Positions 44,603-53,034 of a stretch of 64,000 nt of DNA are shown piece by piece; the first letter of the stretch is position 1, and every line of letters starts with the position of its first letter. Under the pieces are notes generated by a model, which was given only the letters and a program-made list of their open reading frames with translations, was not told the origin of the DNA and made no database searches. The DNA is from Marinobacterium arenosum. Its GTDB lineage: Bacteria > Pseudomonadota > Gammaproteobacteria > Pseudomonadales > Balneatricaceae. The stretch is from the NCBI RefSeq assembly GCF_019795155.1, contig NZ_JAILYN010000015.1:1-64000 (forward strand), written 5' to 3'. A program made the translations under genes and the position numbers.

Positions 44603-44713
44603 TCAGCCCGGCTCGGCAATCGCCTTGTTCTCGAGAAAATAGCCTGGCCCATGGCCTAGGTCGTCGCGGATGAACTCCATTCCTGCAGGCACGATGGTTG
44701 GTTTTGTTGCCAT
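44603..44713 (-). CDS. 36-residue small ORF between benD and benE
   Basis: Reads MATKPTIVPAGMEFIRDDLG and ends LENKAIAEPG. AGGAG sits six bases before the ATG, one of the strongest SDs in the operon. The stop codon overlaps the benE SD, so translation could be coupled. It is soluble, acidic at the centre, and has no recognised domain. The strong SD, operon position and exact fit between benD and benE argue for a real gene. I do not recognise the family. Confidence 0.6.
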   Translation of the reverse strand: MATKPTIVPAGMEFIRDDLGHGPGYFLENKAIAEPG

Positions 44714-44778
44714 GATGTTCTCCTCAGCATAAAACGCGAAAGCAGGGCCGGAGCCCTGCTTGGTATGTAACCCATGGT

Positions 44779-45564
44779 TTATCCCAGATCGCCGCCACCG
44801 ACCGGCAGCACCGTTCCGGTGATATAAGACGCCTCGTCCGATGCCAGGAACAGGATCGCGTTGGCCTGTTCCTCCGGCACGCTGTAGCGCTTCATGAAGC
44901 TGGAGTCGATGGTCTGGTCCACGATCTGCTGATACCAGACCTTTTCCTGTTCGCTCATCGTGCTGGTATTGCGGGGGATGCGCCGCTCGCCGACATCGGT
45001 GCCGCCCGGCGCCACCGCATTGATCCGGATACCGTGCCTGGCATTCTCGAACGCCATGCAGACGGTCATCGCGTTCACGCCCCCTTTGGCGGCGGCATAA
45101 GGCACCCGGTTGAGTCCCCGGGTGGCGATCGAGGACACATTGACGATCACCCCGCTCTGCTGTGACTGCATCGGCTTGAGCACCGCATGGCAGCACCAGA
45201 GTGTCGGGAACAGCGAGCGGCGTACCTCGGCCTCGATCTGCGCCTCTTCGTAAGCCTCGTAAGGCTTGGCCCAGATGGTGCCACCGACATTGTTGACCAG
45301 GATATCGATGCGGCCGAAGTGGTCGATACAGGTATCGGCTACCCGGCAGCACTCGGGATATTTCTCCAGGTCCGCGGTCACCACCCGTACCTGCGAGGCG
45401 CCCGCCGCCTCAGCCTCCTGGGCGATCTCATGCACGATATCGGAGCGGTCCACCAGCAGCAGACTGGCCTGTTCGGCCGCCAGCTGCAGGGCGACGGCCC
45501 GGCCAATCCCCTGGGCAGCGCCGGTCACCACAGCGACCTTGTTTTCAAAACGCTCAGCTCTCAT
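44779..45564 (-). CDS. benD: 1,6-dihydroxycyclohexa-2,4-diene-1-carboxylate dehydrogenase
   Basis: 261 residues from ATG 45564 (GAGGAA upstream). SDR with VVTGAAQGIGRAVA, NNVGGTIW, catalytic Ser in NVSSIATRGL and YAAAKGG. It oxidises the benzoate cis-diol to catechol with loss of CO2, giving NADH. It follows benC after 10 bp, as in classical benABCD operons. Confidence 0.95.
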   Translation of the reverse strand: MRAERFENKVAVVTGAAQGIGRAVALQLAAEQASLLLVDRSDIVHEIAQEAEAAGASQVRVVTADLEKYPECCRVADTCIDHFGRIDILVNNVGGTIWAKPYEAYEEAQIEAEVRRSLFPTLWCCHAVLKPMQSQQSGVIVNVSSIATRGLNRVPYAAAKGGVNAMTVCMAFENARHGIRINAVAPGGTDVGERRIPRNTSTMSEQEKVWYQQIVDQTIDSSFMKRYSVPEEQANAILFLASDEASYITGTVLPVGGGDLG

Positions 45565-45574
45565 GGCCTGTTCC

Positions 45575-46588
45575 TCACTTGCTGGCGGCAAACTTTTCGT
45601 AATGGAAGCTGACCGGCTCTATGCCCCGCTCCTGCATATAGCTGTTGACCGCCTCCACCATCGGCGGCGGTCCGCACAGGTAGATATCCACGTCGCCATC
45701 ATTCAGATGGCCCGCTTCGATGTGGTGCGTCACATAGCCTTTCTGGGGCCAGCTGCTCTGTTCGGAGGCCACGCAGGCGCTGAAGGTGAAGTTTTCGACC
45801 GCTGCGGCAAAGGCTTCCAGTTTGTCCAGCTCGACCAGGTCCGCATCGTGGGTAACACCGTAGATCAGGTGGACAGGATGTTCGCTGCCCTGCTGCCGGA
45901 TCTTCTCCAGCATCGCCAGGAAGGGCGCCAACCCGGTGCCACCGGCCAGCATCAGCACCGGCCGCTTCACTTCACGCAGATAGAAGCTGCCAAAGGGTCC
46001 ACGCAGCACGAGTTCGTCGCCGACCTGCGCCTTGCCGGCCATGAAGGTGCTCATCAGTCCTTCCGGCACCACCCGGATCAGGAAAGAAACGGATTCCTCC
46101 GCCTCGTTGACCATCGAGCTGAACGAGTAGGCGCGGGACTGATCGGTGCCCGGCACCTGAACGTTGACATACTGGCCCGGCAGAAAGTGCATGGCGCGGA
46201 CCTGGTCGCCGGCGACAGTGAACGACAGCGTGGACTCGGACAGGCGGTTGATCTCGGTCAGCTTGGCGTGGACATCGGCCTGCTGGCTGCGCACGCAGAC
46301 TTCGGACGAAGCCGGCACGGTCACCACACAGTCCGATTCGGGAATCATGCGGCAGGTCAGCACGAACTGCTGTTCCGCCTCTTGATCGGACAGCGCATCA
46401 TCGATATAACCGTCCATCTCGTAACTGCCGGATTCGCAGTGGCACTTGCAGGTACCGCAGGCGCCGTCACGGCAATCCAGCGGGATATTGAGGCCGGAAC
46501 GGTAAGCCGCATCGGCGACGGTTTCCATCGGCAGTGTGGTGATGAATCGGGTCACCCCATCTTCGAAATTCAAAGCTACTTTATACAT
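45575..46588 (-). CDS. benC: Benzoate 1,2-dioxygenase reductase component
   Basis: 337 residues. N-terminal plant-type [2Fe-2S] domain (CRDGACGTCKCHCESG plus a later CRM Cys), then FAD domain (QSRAYSFSSMV) and NAD domain (LMLAGGTGLAPFLAML). It passes electrons from NADH to the BenAB oxygenase. Order and length fit BenC/XylZ. It is 69 bp after benB. Confidence 0.96.
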   Translation of the reverse strand: MYKVALNFEDGVTRFITTLPMETVADAAYRSGLNIPLDCRDGACGTCKCHCESGSYEMDGYIDDALSDQEAEQQFVLTCRMIPESDCVVTVPASSEVCVRSQQADVHAKLTEINRLSESTLSFTVAGDQVRAMHFLPGQYVNVQVPGTDQSRAYSFSSMVNEAEESVSFLIRVVPEGLMSTFMAGKAQVGDELVLRGPFGSFYLREVKRPVLMLAGGTGLAPFLAMLEKIRQQGSEHPVHLIYGVTHDADLVELDKLEAFAAAVENFTFSACVASEQSSWPQKGYVTHHIEAGHLNDGDVDIYLCGPPPMVEAVNSYMQERGIEPVSFHYEKFAASK

Positions 46589-46657
46589 GGCGTGCTACCT
46601 CGGCCCCTTGAGGGGTATCGGCGATACCCCGGGACACTTGTTATAGGTGTGAATCGT

Positions 46658-47152
46658 TCAGAGGTGGTAGATATCCACCACGTGATGGATGTAGTCGTTC
46701 TTCAACACCACCTTCTTGCGCTTGATCTTCAGCTGGCCATCCTCGCCACGGACCAGCGTCAAGAAGGCGCTACCGAAATAGGTGTCCACGGCGTTGTAGC
46801 GGACACTGTTGGTCAGCCAGTTGTAGCGCACCTCGGCATCGCTGCCGGAGGCGCCCAGCACTTCCAGGTTGCTCAGCATGTGCTGGGTACGCGGTTCCGG
46901 CAGCGAGCTGGCGCTGGAACGGTCGGTCTTGATACGGAACACACGATCTTCCAGGCCATCGCGGCGGGCGTAGTAGATCAGCGAGATCTCGGACTGCGGG
47001 TCCACGGTCAACTCGCCATCCACATCCCAGCTCGGCACCCAGTACTCGGCATCCTTGTCGTAGTGCTCCAGCCAGGTGTCGTAGTCCTTGTCATCCAACG
47101 CACGCTGCTCGGAGTGCAGAAAGTTACGGATCTCTTCGTAGGTAATGCTCAT
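46658..47152 (-). CDS. benB: Benzoate 1,2-dioxygenase small (beta) subunit
   Basis: 164 residues, the structural beta subunit of the ring-hydroxylating dioxygenase hexamer, with an NTF2-like cone fold. Characteristic pieces are DKDYDTWLEHYDKDAEYWVP, split, and VDTYFGSAFLTLVRGEDG. AAGGAGG precedes the start. It lies 12 bp after benA and is co-translated at similar rate. It has no metal sites itself. Confidence 0.95.
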   Translation of the reverse strand: MSITYEEIRNFLHSEQRALDDKDYDTWLEHYDKDAEYWVPSWDVDGELTVDPQSEISLIYYARRDGLEDRVFRIKTDRSSASSLPEPRTQHMLSNLEVLGASGSDAEVRYNWLTNSVRYNAVDTYFGSAFLTLVRGEDGQLKIKRKKVVLKNDYIHHVVDIYHL

Positions 47153-47164
47153 CGGTACGCCTCC

Positions 47165-48502
47165 TTATTTCTGATCCTTGCGCGCGGCCTCGGCCAGCAC
47201 TTGCTGCCAGTAATGGTGCTGGACGATATACAGTCCCTCGTCCTCGGTCTTTTCACCGCTCATCAGCGGGTGGAGATCCAGCTTCCGGGCATCCTCGTCC
47301 TGGCCGTCGATCCAGTGCTCGGCACCGCGGCACATATCGTTCCAGGGCAGCTTGAGCCCCTTGAAGCCCTCCTGGCAGGCGCGGAACTCTTCCAGGTCAT
47401 CAGGCGTCGCCATGCCGGACGCGTTGAAGAAGTCTTCGTACTGACGGATGCGATGAGCACGCGCCTCGGCGCTCTCCCCTTTGGGCGCGATGCAGTAGAT
47501 GGTCACCTCGGTCTTGTCGACGGAGATCGGGCGGAAGTGACGGATCTGGGAGCTGAACTGGTCCATTAGGAACAGGTTCGGGTACAGGCAGAGGTTGCGC
47601 AGATTGCCGATCATCCAGTCGGCACGGTCTTCGCCGAACTTCGCGACCAGCTCGTCGCGGCGCTCATACAGCGGACGGTCCTGCGGGTTCGGCCAGTTCA
47701 TCCACAGCAAGATATGGCCATGCTCGAAGGCGTAGAAACCGCCCTTCTGCTTGTTCCAGGTGGAGGCATCCATCGCCTTGACGTCGTCGATCGACATGCC
47801 GGCCTTGCGGCGCGAGGTGGTCGCCACGTAGTTCCAGTGGGTCGCGGAGACGTGGTAACCGTCGGCACCGTTTTCCGCCTGCAGTTTCCAGTTGCCATCG
47901 TAGATATAGGTGGAGGAGCCGCGCACCACCTCCAGCCCTTCCGGCGACTGGTCGACGATCATGTCGATGATCTTGGCGGCCTCGCCCAGGTGCTCGGTCA
48001 GCGGCTTGACGTCGTCGTTCAGCGAGCCGAACAGGAAGCCGCGGTAGTTCTCCATGCGCACCTTTTTCAGGTTGTGGGAGCCGTTGCAGTTGAACGATTC
48101 CGGGTAGCCGGCGCCGTCCGGGTCCTTGACCTTGACCAGCTTGCCGGAGTTGTTGAAGCTCCAGCCGTGGAACGGACAGGTGAAAACCGCCTTGTTGTCC
48201 TTCTTCTTGCGGCACAGCACCGCACCGCGGTGGCTGCAGGCATTGATGAAGCAGTTCAGCTCATCATCCTTGTTACGGGTGATGACCACCGGCTGGCGGC
48301 CGATGAACGTGGTGAAGTAATCGTTCTTGTTGGCGACCTGGCTCTCGTGGGCCAGGTAGATCCAGTTGCCCTCGAAGATGTGTTTCATCTCCAGTTCGAA
48401 CAGCTCCGGGTCGGTGAACATGTCGCGACGGCCGCGATAAAGACCGTTCTCTTTATCGACCTCCATCATACCGCCCACTTTGGCTATCAGATTATCTTGC
48501 AT
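47165..48502 (-). CDS. benA: Benzoate 1,2-dioxygenase large (alpha) subunit
   Basis: 445 residues. Rieske centre CSHRGAVLC and CPFHGWSF (C-x-H-x(n)-C-x-x-H). The mononuclear iron site has the bridging Asp/Glu and two His in [14 protein letters not shown], with the carboxylate ligand further on. BenA converts benzoate to the 1,2-cis-diol carboxylate. The gene follows a XylS/BenR-type promoter (48530-48592) and an AAGGAGG SD. Toluate (XylX) activity cannot be excluded from sequence. Confidence 0.95.
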   Translation of the reverse strand: MQDNLIAKVGGMMEVDKENGLYRGRRDMFTDPELFELEMKHIFEGNWIYLAHESQVANKNDYFTTFIGRQPVVITRNKDDELNCFINACSHRGAVLCRKKKDNKAVFTCPFHGWSFNNSGKLVKVKDPDGAGYPESFNCNGSHNLKKVRMENYRGFLFGSLNDDVKPLTEHLGEAAKIIDMIVDQSPEGLEVVRGSSTYIYDGNWKLQAENGADGYHVSATHWNYVATTSRRKAGMSIDDVKAMDASTWNKQKGGFYAFEHGHILLWMNWPNPQDRPLYERRDELVAKFGEDRADWMIGNLRNLCLYPNLFLMDQFSSQIRHFRPISVDKTEVTIYCIAPKGESAEARAHRIRQYEDFFNASGMATPDDLEEFRACQEGFKGLKLPWNDMCRGAEHWIDGQDEDARKLDLHPLMSGEKTEDEGLYIVQHHYWQQVLAEAARKDQK

Positions 48503-48529
48503 GTCAGGCCCTCCTTATTGTTTGGTCCC

Positions 48530-48592
48530 AGATTAGAGAGCCCGCCAAAAGGCCACTATCCAGCCCTTGCCATTCTTTATCCCATATCTGCA
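48530..48592 (-). promoter_or_regulatory. XylS/BenR-type operator and promoter of benA
   Basis: Reading the minus strand from 48592: TGCA-N6-GGATA, then N6, then GGCA-N6-GGATA, a 21-bp-spaced direct repeat of the TGCA-N6-GGNTA element bound by XylS at the TOL Pm promoter. After the second GGATA there are exactly 21 bases to TAATCT (48535-48530), the same distance as to the Pm -10 box. The benA ATG lies 28 bp further on. Confidence 0.85.
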
Positions 48593-48642
48593 GCGGATAC
48601 AGTTGCAGCACGGGGCTAGGAAAATCGCATCCGGGCACCTTC

Positions 48643-48719
48643 GGCATACCGCACATCCCTGTGCATGCGCCGCTCCTGTGCATCCATGCACCCGCGGCAT
48701 ACCGCACATCCCTGCGCAT
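48643..48719. repeat. 24-bp direct repeat upstream of the benA operator
   Basis: GGCATACCGCACATCCCTG(T/C)GCAT, in pieces, occurs at 48643-48666 and 48696-48719 with one mismatch and a 53-bp period. The pair lies 50-125 bp upstream of the BenR-type operator, between the terminator of the catechol dioxygenase gene and benA. Confidence 0.85.
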
Positions 48720-48743
48720 AAAAAACGCCGTCAGATGACGGCG
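48718..48743 (-). terminator. Rho-independent terminator of the first catechol 2,3-dioxygenase gene
   Basis: CGCCGTCA-GA-TGACGGCG (48726-48743), followed on the minus strand by six Us. It lies 55 bp beyond the stop codon at 48799 and separates this gene from the ben operon. Confidence 0.9.
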
Positions 48744-48798
48744 TAGGAAGGTTCGACTGCAGAAACAGGACAGTCGATTGCAGCACGACAACAACAAT

Positions 48799-49722
48799 TC
48801 AGGTCAGCGTGGTCAGGAAACGCTCGTTGAGCTGGCGGTCATGATAGAAGATCGCTTTGCCCAGCTGCTCGGCGTCCCAGGTGACCGGTTCGTGATCGGG
48901 GTAGTGGTAGTCCCCGCCACAGAACACCTCGTTGCGGTTGCCGGACGGGTCGAAGAAGTAGATCGTCTGACCATGGGTCAGACCATGACGGGTCGGGCCG
49001 ATATCGATGGAGGTATCGGTCATCGAGATCAGGTCACCGGCCCGCAGCACATCGTCCCAGGTCTCCAGGAAGAAGGAGGCGTGATGAAATTTTCCGGGCT
49101 CGGGATGATCGATAAAGGCAACGTCATGTGCCTTCATGCTGGCGGTCAGGAACTGCGCCACTCGCTTGCCGTCAGGGGCAACCACCTGTTCGGCCAGCTC
49201 GAAGCCCAGCACGTCACGGAACAGCGCCAGCGTCCGGTCCAGTTCGGTGCCGTACAGCAGACAGTGGTCGAAGCGCGTGGCTTTCATCCCCTTGAGGTCA
49301 CGGGGCCAGGCTTCCGGGTTGCGGTTAGCCACGCCCCACTTGCCGGTCTGCTGCTTGCTGGCAAACAACTCGAAATGGTGGCCACTGGGTGCCAGAAAGC
49401 GAAGACGGCGCCCGCAATCCTTCAATTCACCGGCCGGAATTTCCTCAACGCCGCAACCGAACGTCTGCAGATCCTGATGCAACTGCTCGAGGATCTCTTC
49501 ACTCAGGCACTTGAAGGCCATGAAATCCATGCCCGGCCGGTCCGCTTCACGTAACACCACCGAGAACTTGTCCACCTCGGTCCAGGCCTTCAGGTACACC
49601 CGCCCCTGGCTGTCCCGGTCCATCTCGACCAGGCCCAGCAGATCGACGTAATGCCGTAGCGCTTCATCCATATCCAGTACCCGGATCTGCACATGACCGG
49701 GACGCATCACACCCTTTCTCAT
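48799..49722 (-). CDS. Catechol 2,3-dioxygenase (paralogue 1)
   Basis: 307 residues, the length of XylE/DmpB. The class I extradiol iron ligands fall at His153 (RFDHCLLYG), His214 (FHHASFFLE) and Glu265 ([10 protein letters not shown]), with His199, His246 and Tyr255 of the active site also present. It opens catechol to 2-hydroxymuconic semialdehyde. AGAGGTG lies before ATG 49722. It is monocistronic, divergent from the ABC importer, with a XylS-type operator upstream. A second copy, about three quarters identical by eye, is at 59089-60012. Confidence 0.95.
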   Translation of the reverse strand: MRKGVMRPGHVQIRVLDMDEALRHYVDLLGLVEMDRDSQGRVYLKAWTEVDKFSVVLREADRPGMDFMAFKCLSEEILEQLHQDLQTFGCGVEEIPAGELKDCGRRLRFLAPSGHHFELFASKQQTGKWGVANRNPEAWPRDLKGMKATRFDHCLLYGTELDRTLALFRDVLGFELAEQVVAPDGKRVAQFLTASMKAHDVAFIDHPEPGKFHHASFFLETWDDVLRAGDLISMTDTSIDIGPTRHGLTHGQTIYFFDPSGNRNEVFCGGDYHYPDHEPVTWDAEQLGKAIFYHDRQLNERFLTTLT

Positions 49723-49805
49723 AGCCACCTCTCTTATTGTTCGCTTTTGGCGGCGACGCTTCCGCCGCCGATGACTCGACTATTGCAGGTGCGTGTGCGG
49801 CATTA

Positions 49806-49840
49806 AATCCGATGGCTGCAAGCTTTATCCAATCCATGCA
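49806..49840 (-). promoter_or_regulatory. XylS/BenR-type operator of the first catechol dioxygenase (20-bp spacing variant)
   Basis: On the minus strand: TGCA-N6-GGATA-N5-TGCA-N6-GGATT. The element spacing is 20 bp instead of the 21 bp at Pm, and the last base of the second half-site deviates. It lies about 84 bp upstream of the dioxygenase start, back-to-back with the importer's operator. Confidence 0.6.
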
Positions 49841-49853
49841 AACCAACCGCCGT

Positions 49854-49917
49854 TGCAGTTTTTGGACACAGCTGTGCACCTGGCGGCTATTGCCCACCCG
49901 GCCGCCTTCTTTCTAAT
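49854..49917 (+). promoter_or_regulatory. XylS/BenR-type operator and promoter of the ABC importer
   Basis: TGCA-N6-GGACA-N6-TGCA-N6-GGCTA (49854-49889) keeps the exact 21-bp repeat spacing of Pm, with one base off consensus in the first half. TCTAAT (49912-49917) follows after 22 bp as -10 box. The substrate-binding-protein gene starts 41 bp downstream. Confidence 0.8.
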
Positions 49918-49957
49918 CAACAGACCATAAAAATAACGACGCACAATGAGGTTTATC

Positions 49958-51130
49958 ATGTTCAAGCCCAACAGAATGCTTACTGCCGTCGCGGCCGGTC
50001 TGGCCACCCTGTCCCTGAGCACAACGGTTGCGGCCAGCGACGAGCCGATCAAGGTCGGCATGATGCTGCCTTTCAGCGGTGTTTACGGCGCGCTGGGCGA
50101 TGCCACCCGCAACGGCCTGAAGATGGCGCTGCAGGAGAAAGCCCCGCAACTACACGGCCGCAAGATCGAATTCATCGAGATCGATACCGAAGCCCGCCCC
50201 GAGCGCGCCCCTGAAATCTCCTCTTCGCTGCTCAATAACAGCAAAGCCGACTTCATCATCGGCCCGGTGCATTCGGGCGTCGCCATGGGCATGCTGAAAG
50301 TGCTGCGTGGCAAGGAGACGGTGATGATCGTGCCCAATGCCGGTGCCGGCCCGGTGACCGGTCCGCTGTGCGCACCGAACGTGTTCCGCACCTCGTTTTC
50401 CTCCTGGCAGCCGTCCTATCCGATGGGCGAGGTGGCATTGGACAACGGCTACCGGAAAGTGGTGACCATGAGCTGGAACTACGGCATGGGCAAGGAGAGC
50501 CTGGACGCCTTCGAAGAGTCCTTCACCGCCGGTGGCGGTGAGATCGTCAAGAAGATCCTGGTGCCCTTCCCGAAAACCGAATTCCAGGCCTACCTGTCCG
50601 AGATCGCCTCGATCAATCCCGATGCGGTGTTCGTGTTCTTCGCCGGCGGCGGCGCCGTTAAGTTCGTCAAGGATTACGATGCGCTGGGTCTGAAGGGCAA
50701 GATTCCGCTGCTGGGGGCCGGCTTCCTGACCGAGGGCACACTCGAGGCCCAGGGCAGCTCGGCCGAGGGCATCATGACCACGCTGCACTATGCCGATACC
50801 CTGGAGACAGCCGAGAACCTCGACTTCCGCAAGTCCTACCAGGCGCAGTTCGGCAAACCCTCCGATATCTATGCGGTACAGGGCTATGACACCGGCCTGA
50901 TGATCGCCTCCGCCGTCAACCGGATGGGTGGCGATGTCTCCGATCACGCATCACTGATCAAGACCCTGGAGAACACCACCGTGGAGAGCCCGCGCGGTGC
51001 GTTCACCTTCTCCGCCGCCCACAACCCGGTGCAGAACATCTACCTGCGCACCGTGGAGGGCGGCGTCAACAAGGTGCTGTACGTGGCGTCCCCGGCGCTG
51101 AGCGACCCGGCCCGCGGCTGCAAGCTCTGA
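49958..51130 (+). CDS. Branched-chain-amino-acid-type ABC substrate-binding protein (putative aromatic-acid binder)
   Basis: 390 residues from ATG 49958. Sec signal peptide (MLTAVAAGLATLSLSTTVAAS), mature start at DEPIKVGMMLPFSGVYGALG, a type I periplasmic binding fold (Peripla_BP_6). Such proteins deliver branched amino acids, amides or, in aromatic degraders, benzoate- and cinnamate-type acids. The XylS-type operator upstream and the setting between two aromatic operons favour an aromatic acid ligand (inference). First of five transporter genes. Confidence 0.92.
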   Translation: MFKPNRMLTAVAAGLATLSLSTTVAASDEPIKVGMMLPFSGVYGALGDATRNGLKMALQEKAPQLHGRKIEFIEIDTEARPERAPEISSSLLNNSKADFIIGPVHSGVAMGMLKVLRGKETVMIVPNAGAGPVTGPLCAPNVFRTSFSSWQPSYPMGEVALDNGYRKVVTMSWNYGMGKESLDAFEESFTAGGGEIVKKILVPFPKTEFQAYLSEIASINPDAVFVFFAGGGAVKFVKDYDALGLKGKIPLLGAGFLTEGTLEAQGSSAEGIMTTLHYADTLETAENLDFRKSYQAQFGKPSDIYAVQGYDTGLMIASAVNRMGGDVSDHASLIKTLENTTVESPRGAFTFSAAHNPVQNIYLRTVEGGVNKVLYVASPALSDPARGCKL

Positions 51131-51135
51131 TCCAC

Positions 51136-51153
51136 AGCCGGGCGGCCCCGGCT
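51136..51153 (+). other. Intercistronic stem-loop after the binding-protein gene
   Basis: AGCCGGG-CGGC-CCCGGCT, a 7-bp GC stem with a 4-base loop and no U-tract, 6 bp past the stop. Such stem-loops often protect the binding-protein mRNA so that it is made in excess over the permease subunits. Confidence 0.6.
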
Positions 51154-51192
51154 GCCCGGCCTGTTCCAACCAACTGATCTGCGGGTTCTGTC

Positions 51193-52056
51193 ATGACCAC
51201 GTCCCTGTTTTTAGTGCAGCTGATCAACGGACTGCAGTATGGTCTACTGCTGTTCCTGATCGCGTCCGGCCTGACGCTGGTATTCGGCGTCATGGGCATC
51301 CTCAACCTGGCACACGGCTCGATGTACATGGTCGGCGCCTACCTGGCCTGGTATTTCGTCGAACATACCGGCAGCTTCGGCCTCAGCGCCATCCTCTCCG
51401 CCGCCATCGCGCTGCTGATCGGCATTCTGGTGGAGCGCACCCTTATCCGCCAGCTGTACCGGCGCAACCACCTGGACCAGGTGCTGCTGACTATCGGCAT
51501 GATCTTCGTGTTCAACGCCCTGCAAAGCCTGTTGTGGGGCAACGATCCGCTGGGGGTCGCCGTGCCTGAGCCACTGTCCGGCGCGGTGCCGCTGACCGAG
51601 GTGCTGGAATACCCGGTCTACCGCATCTTCGTCGCATTGCTGTGCGTCGCCATCGCCGCGCTGATGTATTTCATGATCAACAAGACCCGTCTCGGCATGT
51701 TGATCCGCGCCGGTGAATCCAACCGCGAGATGGTCGAGTGCCTCGGCATCGATATCCGCAAGCTCTATACCATCGTCTTCGCCATCGGCGTGATGCTGGC
51801 CGCGGTGGCCGGCGTGGCCGCCGCGCCTATGTCCTCGATCGTACCCGGCATGGGTGAGCACATTCTGATCACCTGCTTCGTGGTGGTGGTGATCGGCGGC
51901 ATGGGCTCGATCAAGGGGGCGCTGGTGGCCGCGCTGCTGGTCGGGCTGGTCGATACCTTCGCCTCGGTGCTGCTGCCCCAGCTGTCGAGCATGATGATCT
52001 ACATCCTGATGGCGTTCATCCTGCTGCTCAAACCTCAGGGACTGTTCTCGTCCTGA
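51193..52056 (+). CDS. livH: ABC transporter permease, LivH type
   Basis: 287 residues, about eight transmembrane helices. LivH family signature segments are LINGLQYGLLLFLIASGLTL, GVMGILNLAHGSMYMVGAYL and, near the C-terminus, VVVVIGGMGSIKGALVAALLVG containing the EAA-like coupling region. It pairs with the LivM-type subunit in the inner membrane. The start lacks a strong SD. Confidence 0.93.
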   Translation: MTTSLFLVQLINGLQYGLLLFLIASGLTLVFGVMGILNLAHGSMYMVGAYLAWYFVEHTGSFGLSAILSAAIALLIGILVERTLIRQLYRRNHLDQVLLTIGMIFVFNALQSLLWGNDPLGVAVPEPLSGAVPLTEVLEYPVYRIFVALLCVAIAALMYFMINKTRLGMLIRAGESNREMVECLGIDIRKLYTIVFAIGVMLAAVAGVAAAPMSSIVPGMGEHILITCFVVVVIGGMGSIKGALVAALLVGLVDTFASVLLPQLSSMMIYILMAFILLLKPQGLFSS

Positions 52057-52071
52057 TCCGGAGTCCGTGCC

Positions 52072-53034
52072 ATGCTTTTCAATAAACGTACCGAACGCTA
52101 CTTCATCTGGCTGTTCTTTCCACTGGCCCTGCTGCTGCCGCTATTCCTGGAACAGAACACCTTCTACGTCAGCAAACTGACCAGCGTGATGATCTTCGCC
52201 CTGTTCGTGATGTCGCTGGATTACCTGGTAGGCCGTTGCGGCCTGATCACCCTGGGCCATGCGATGTTCTACGGCCTGGGCGGCTACCTGTTCTGGATGA
52301 TCGCACCGGAATACGAGGCGGTGAACTTCTGGGTCTACACCTTCTACATCTGCATGATCGCGGCAGCCGTCGCGCTGGTGATCGGCTTCCTGGTGCTGCG
52401 CACCAGCGGCATCTACATGATCATGATCACCCTGGCTTTCGCCCAGATGACCTTCTACTTCTTCTCCGACTCGATCGAGTTCGGCGGCAACGACGGCCTG
52501 TTCATCTACGTCAAGCCGGAAACCAGCATCTTCGGGCTCAGCTTCTTCGACCTCGATAACCCGACCCACTTCTACTACCTCTGCCTGCTGTCGCTGTTCA
52601 ATACGCTGGTGTTCTTCCGGCTGCTGATCCGCTCCCGCTTCGGCCGAGTGGTGGACGCCATCCACGAGAACCCGGGCCGGACCACGGCGCTGGGCTACAA
52701 CATCTTCCTGTTCCGCCTGATGAGCTACGTGATCGCCTCGGCGCTGGGCGCCTACGCCGGCTACCTGTTCACCCTGCAGTACGGCTTCGTCAACCCGTCG
52801 ATGCTGGCCTGGACCACCTCCGGCTCGGCACTGGTGATGTCGATACTGGGCGGCATGGGTTCCATCTACGGCGCCGTGCTCGGCACCTTCGTCTACGAAG
52901 GGTTGCACTACAGCCTCGAACACCTGACCGAACACTGGCTGCTGTTCATGGGCGCCCTGATCATCGCCATGGTGATGCTGTTCAAGAACGGCATCGCCGG
53001 ATACATGGAGAAACTGCTGGAGAAACGCGTATGA
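52072..53034 (+). CDS. livM: ABC transporter permease, LivM type
   Basis: 320 residues, about nine to ten transmembrane helices. Typical LivM elements: SLDYLVGRCGLITLGHAMFY, VLRTSGIYMIMITLAFAQM and SILGGMGSIYGAVLGTF. GGAG lies before ATG 52072. Its stop overlaps the ATPase start (ATGA), suggesting translational coupling with livG. Confidence 0.93.
   Translation: MLFNKRTERYFIWLFFPLALLLPLFLEQNTFYVSKLTSVMIFALFVMSLDYLVGRCGLITLGHAMFYGLGGYLFWMIAPEYEAVNFWVYTFYICMIAAAVALVIGFLVLRTSGIYMIMITLAFAQMTFYFFSDSIEFGGNDGLFIYVKPETSIFGLSFFDLDNPTHFYYLCLLSLFNTLVFFRLLIRSRFGRVVDAIHENPGRTTALGYNIFLFRLMSYVIASALGAYAGYLFTLQYGFVNPSMLAWTTSGSALVMSILGGMGSIYGAVLGTFVYEGLHYSLEHLTEHWLLFMGALIIAMVMLFKNGIAGYMEKLLEKRV

Noticed and set aside
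44603-45352. A 249-codon minus-strand frame overlapping benD
   Set aside because: It runs out of frame through benD, which has full SDR motifs. Only its last 36 codons, with their own ATG and SD, were kept as the small ORF.
45266-47569. Very long (767-codon) plus-strand frame across benABCD
   Set aside because: Antisense to four certain genes. Such long frames are common opposite GC-rich genes with strong third-position bias.
48589-48617. Plus-strand TGCA-N6-GGCTA half-site near 48604-48618
   Set aside because: Single match pointing away from benA. Its partner would have 19-bp spacing, and no plus-strand gene starts nearby.
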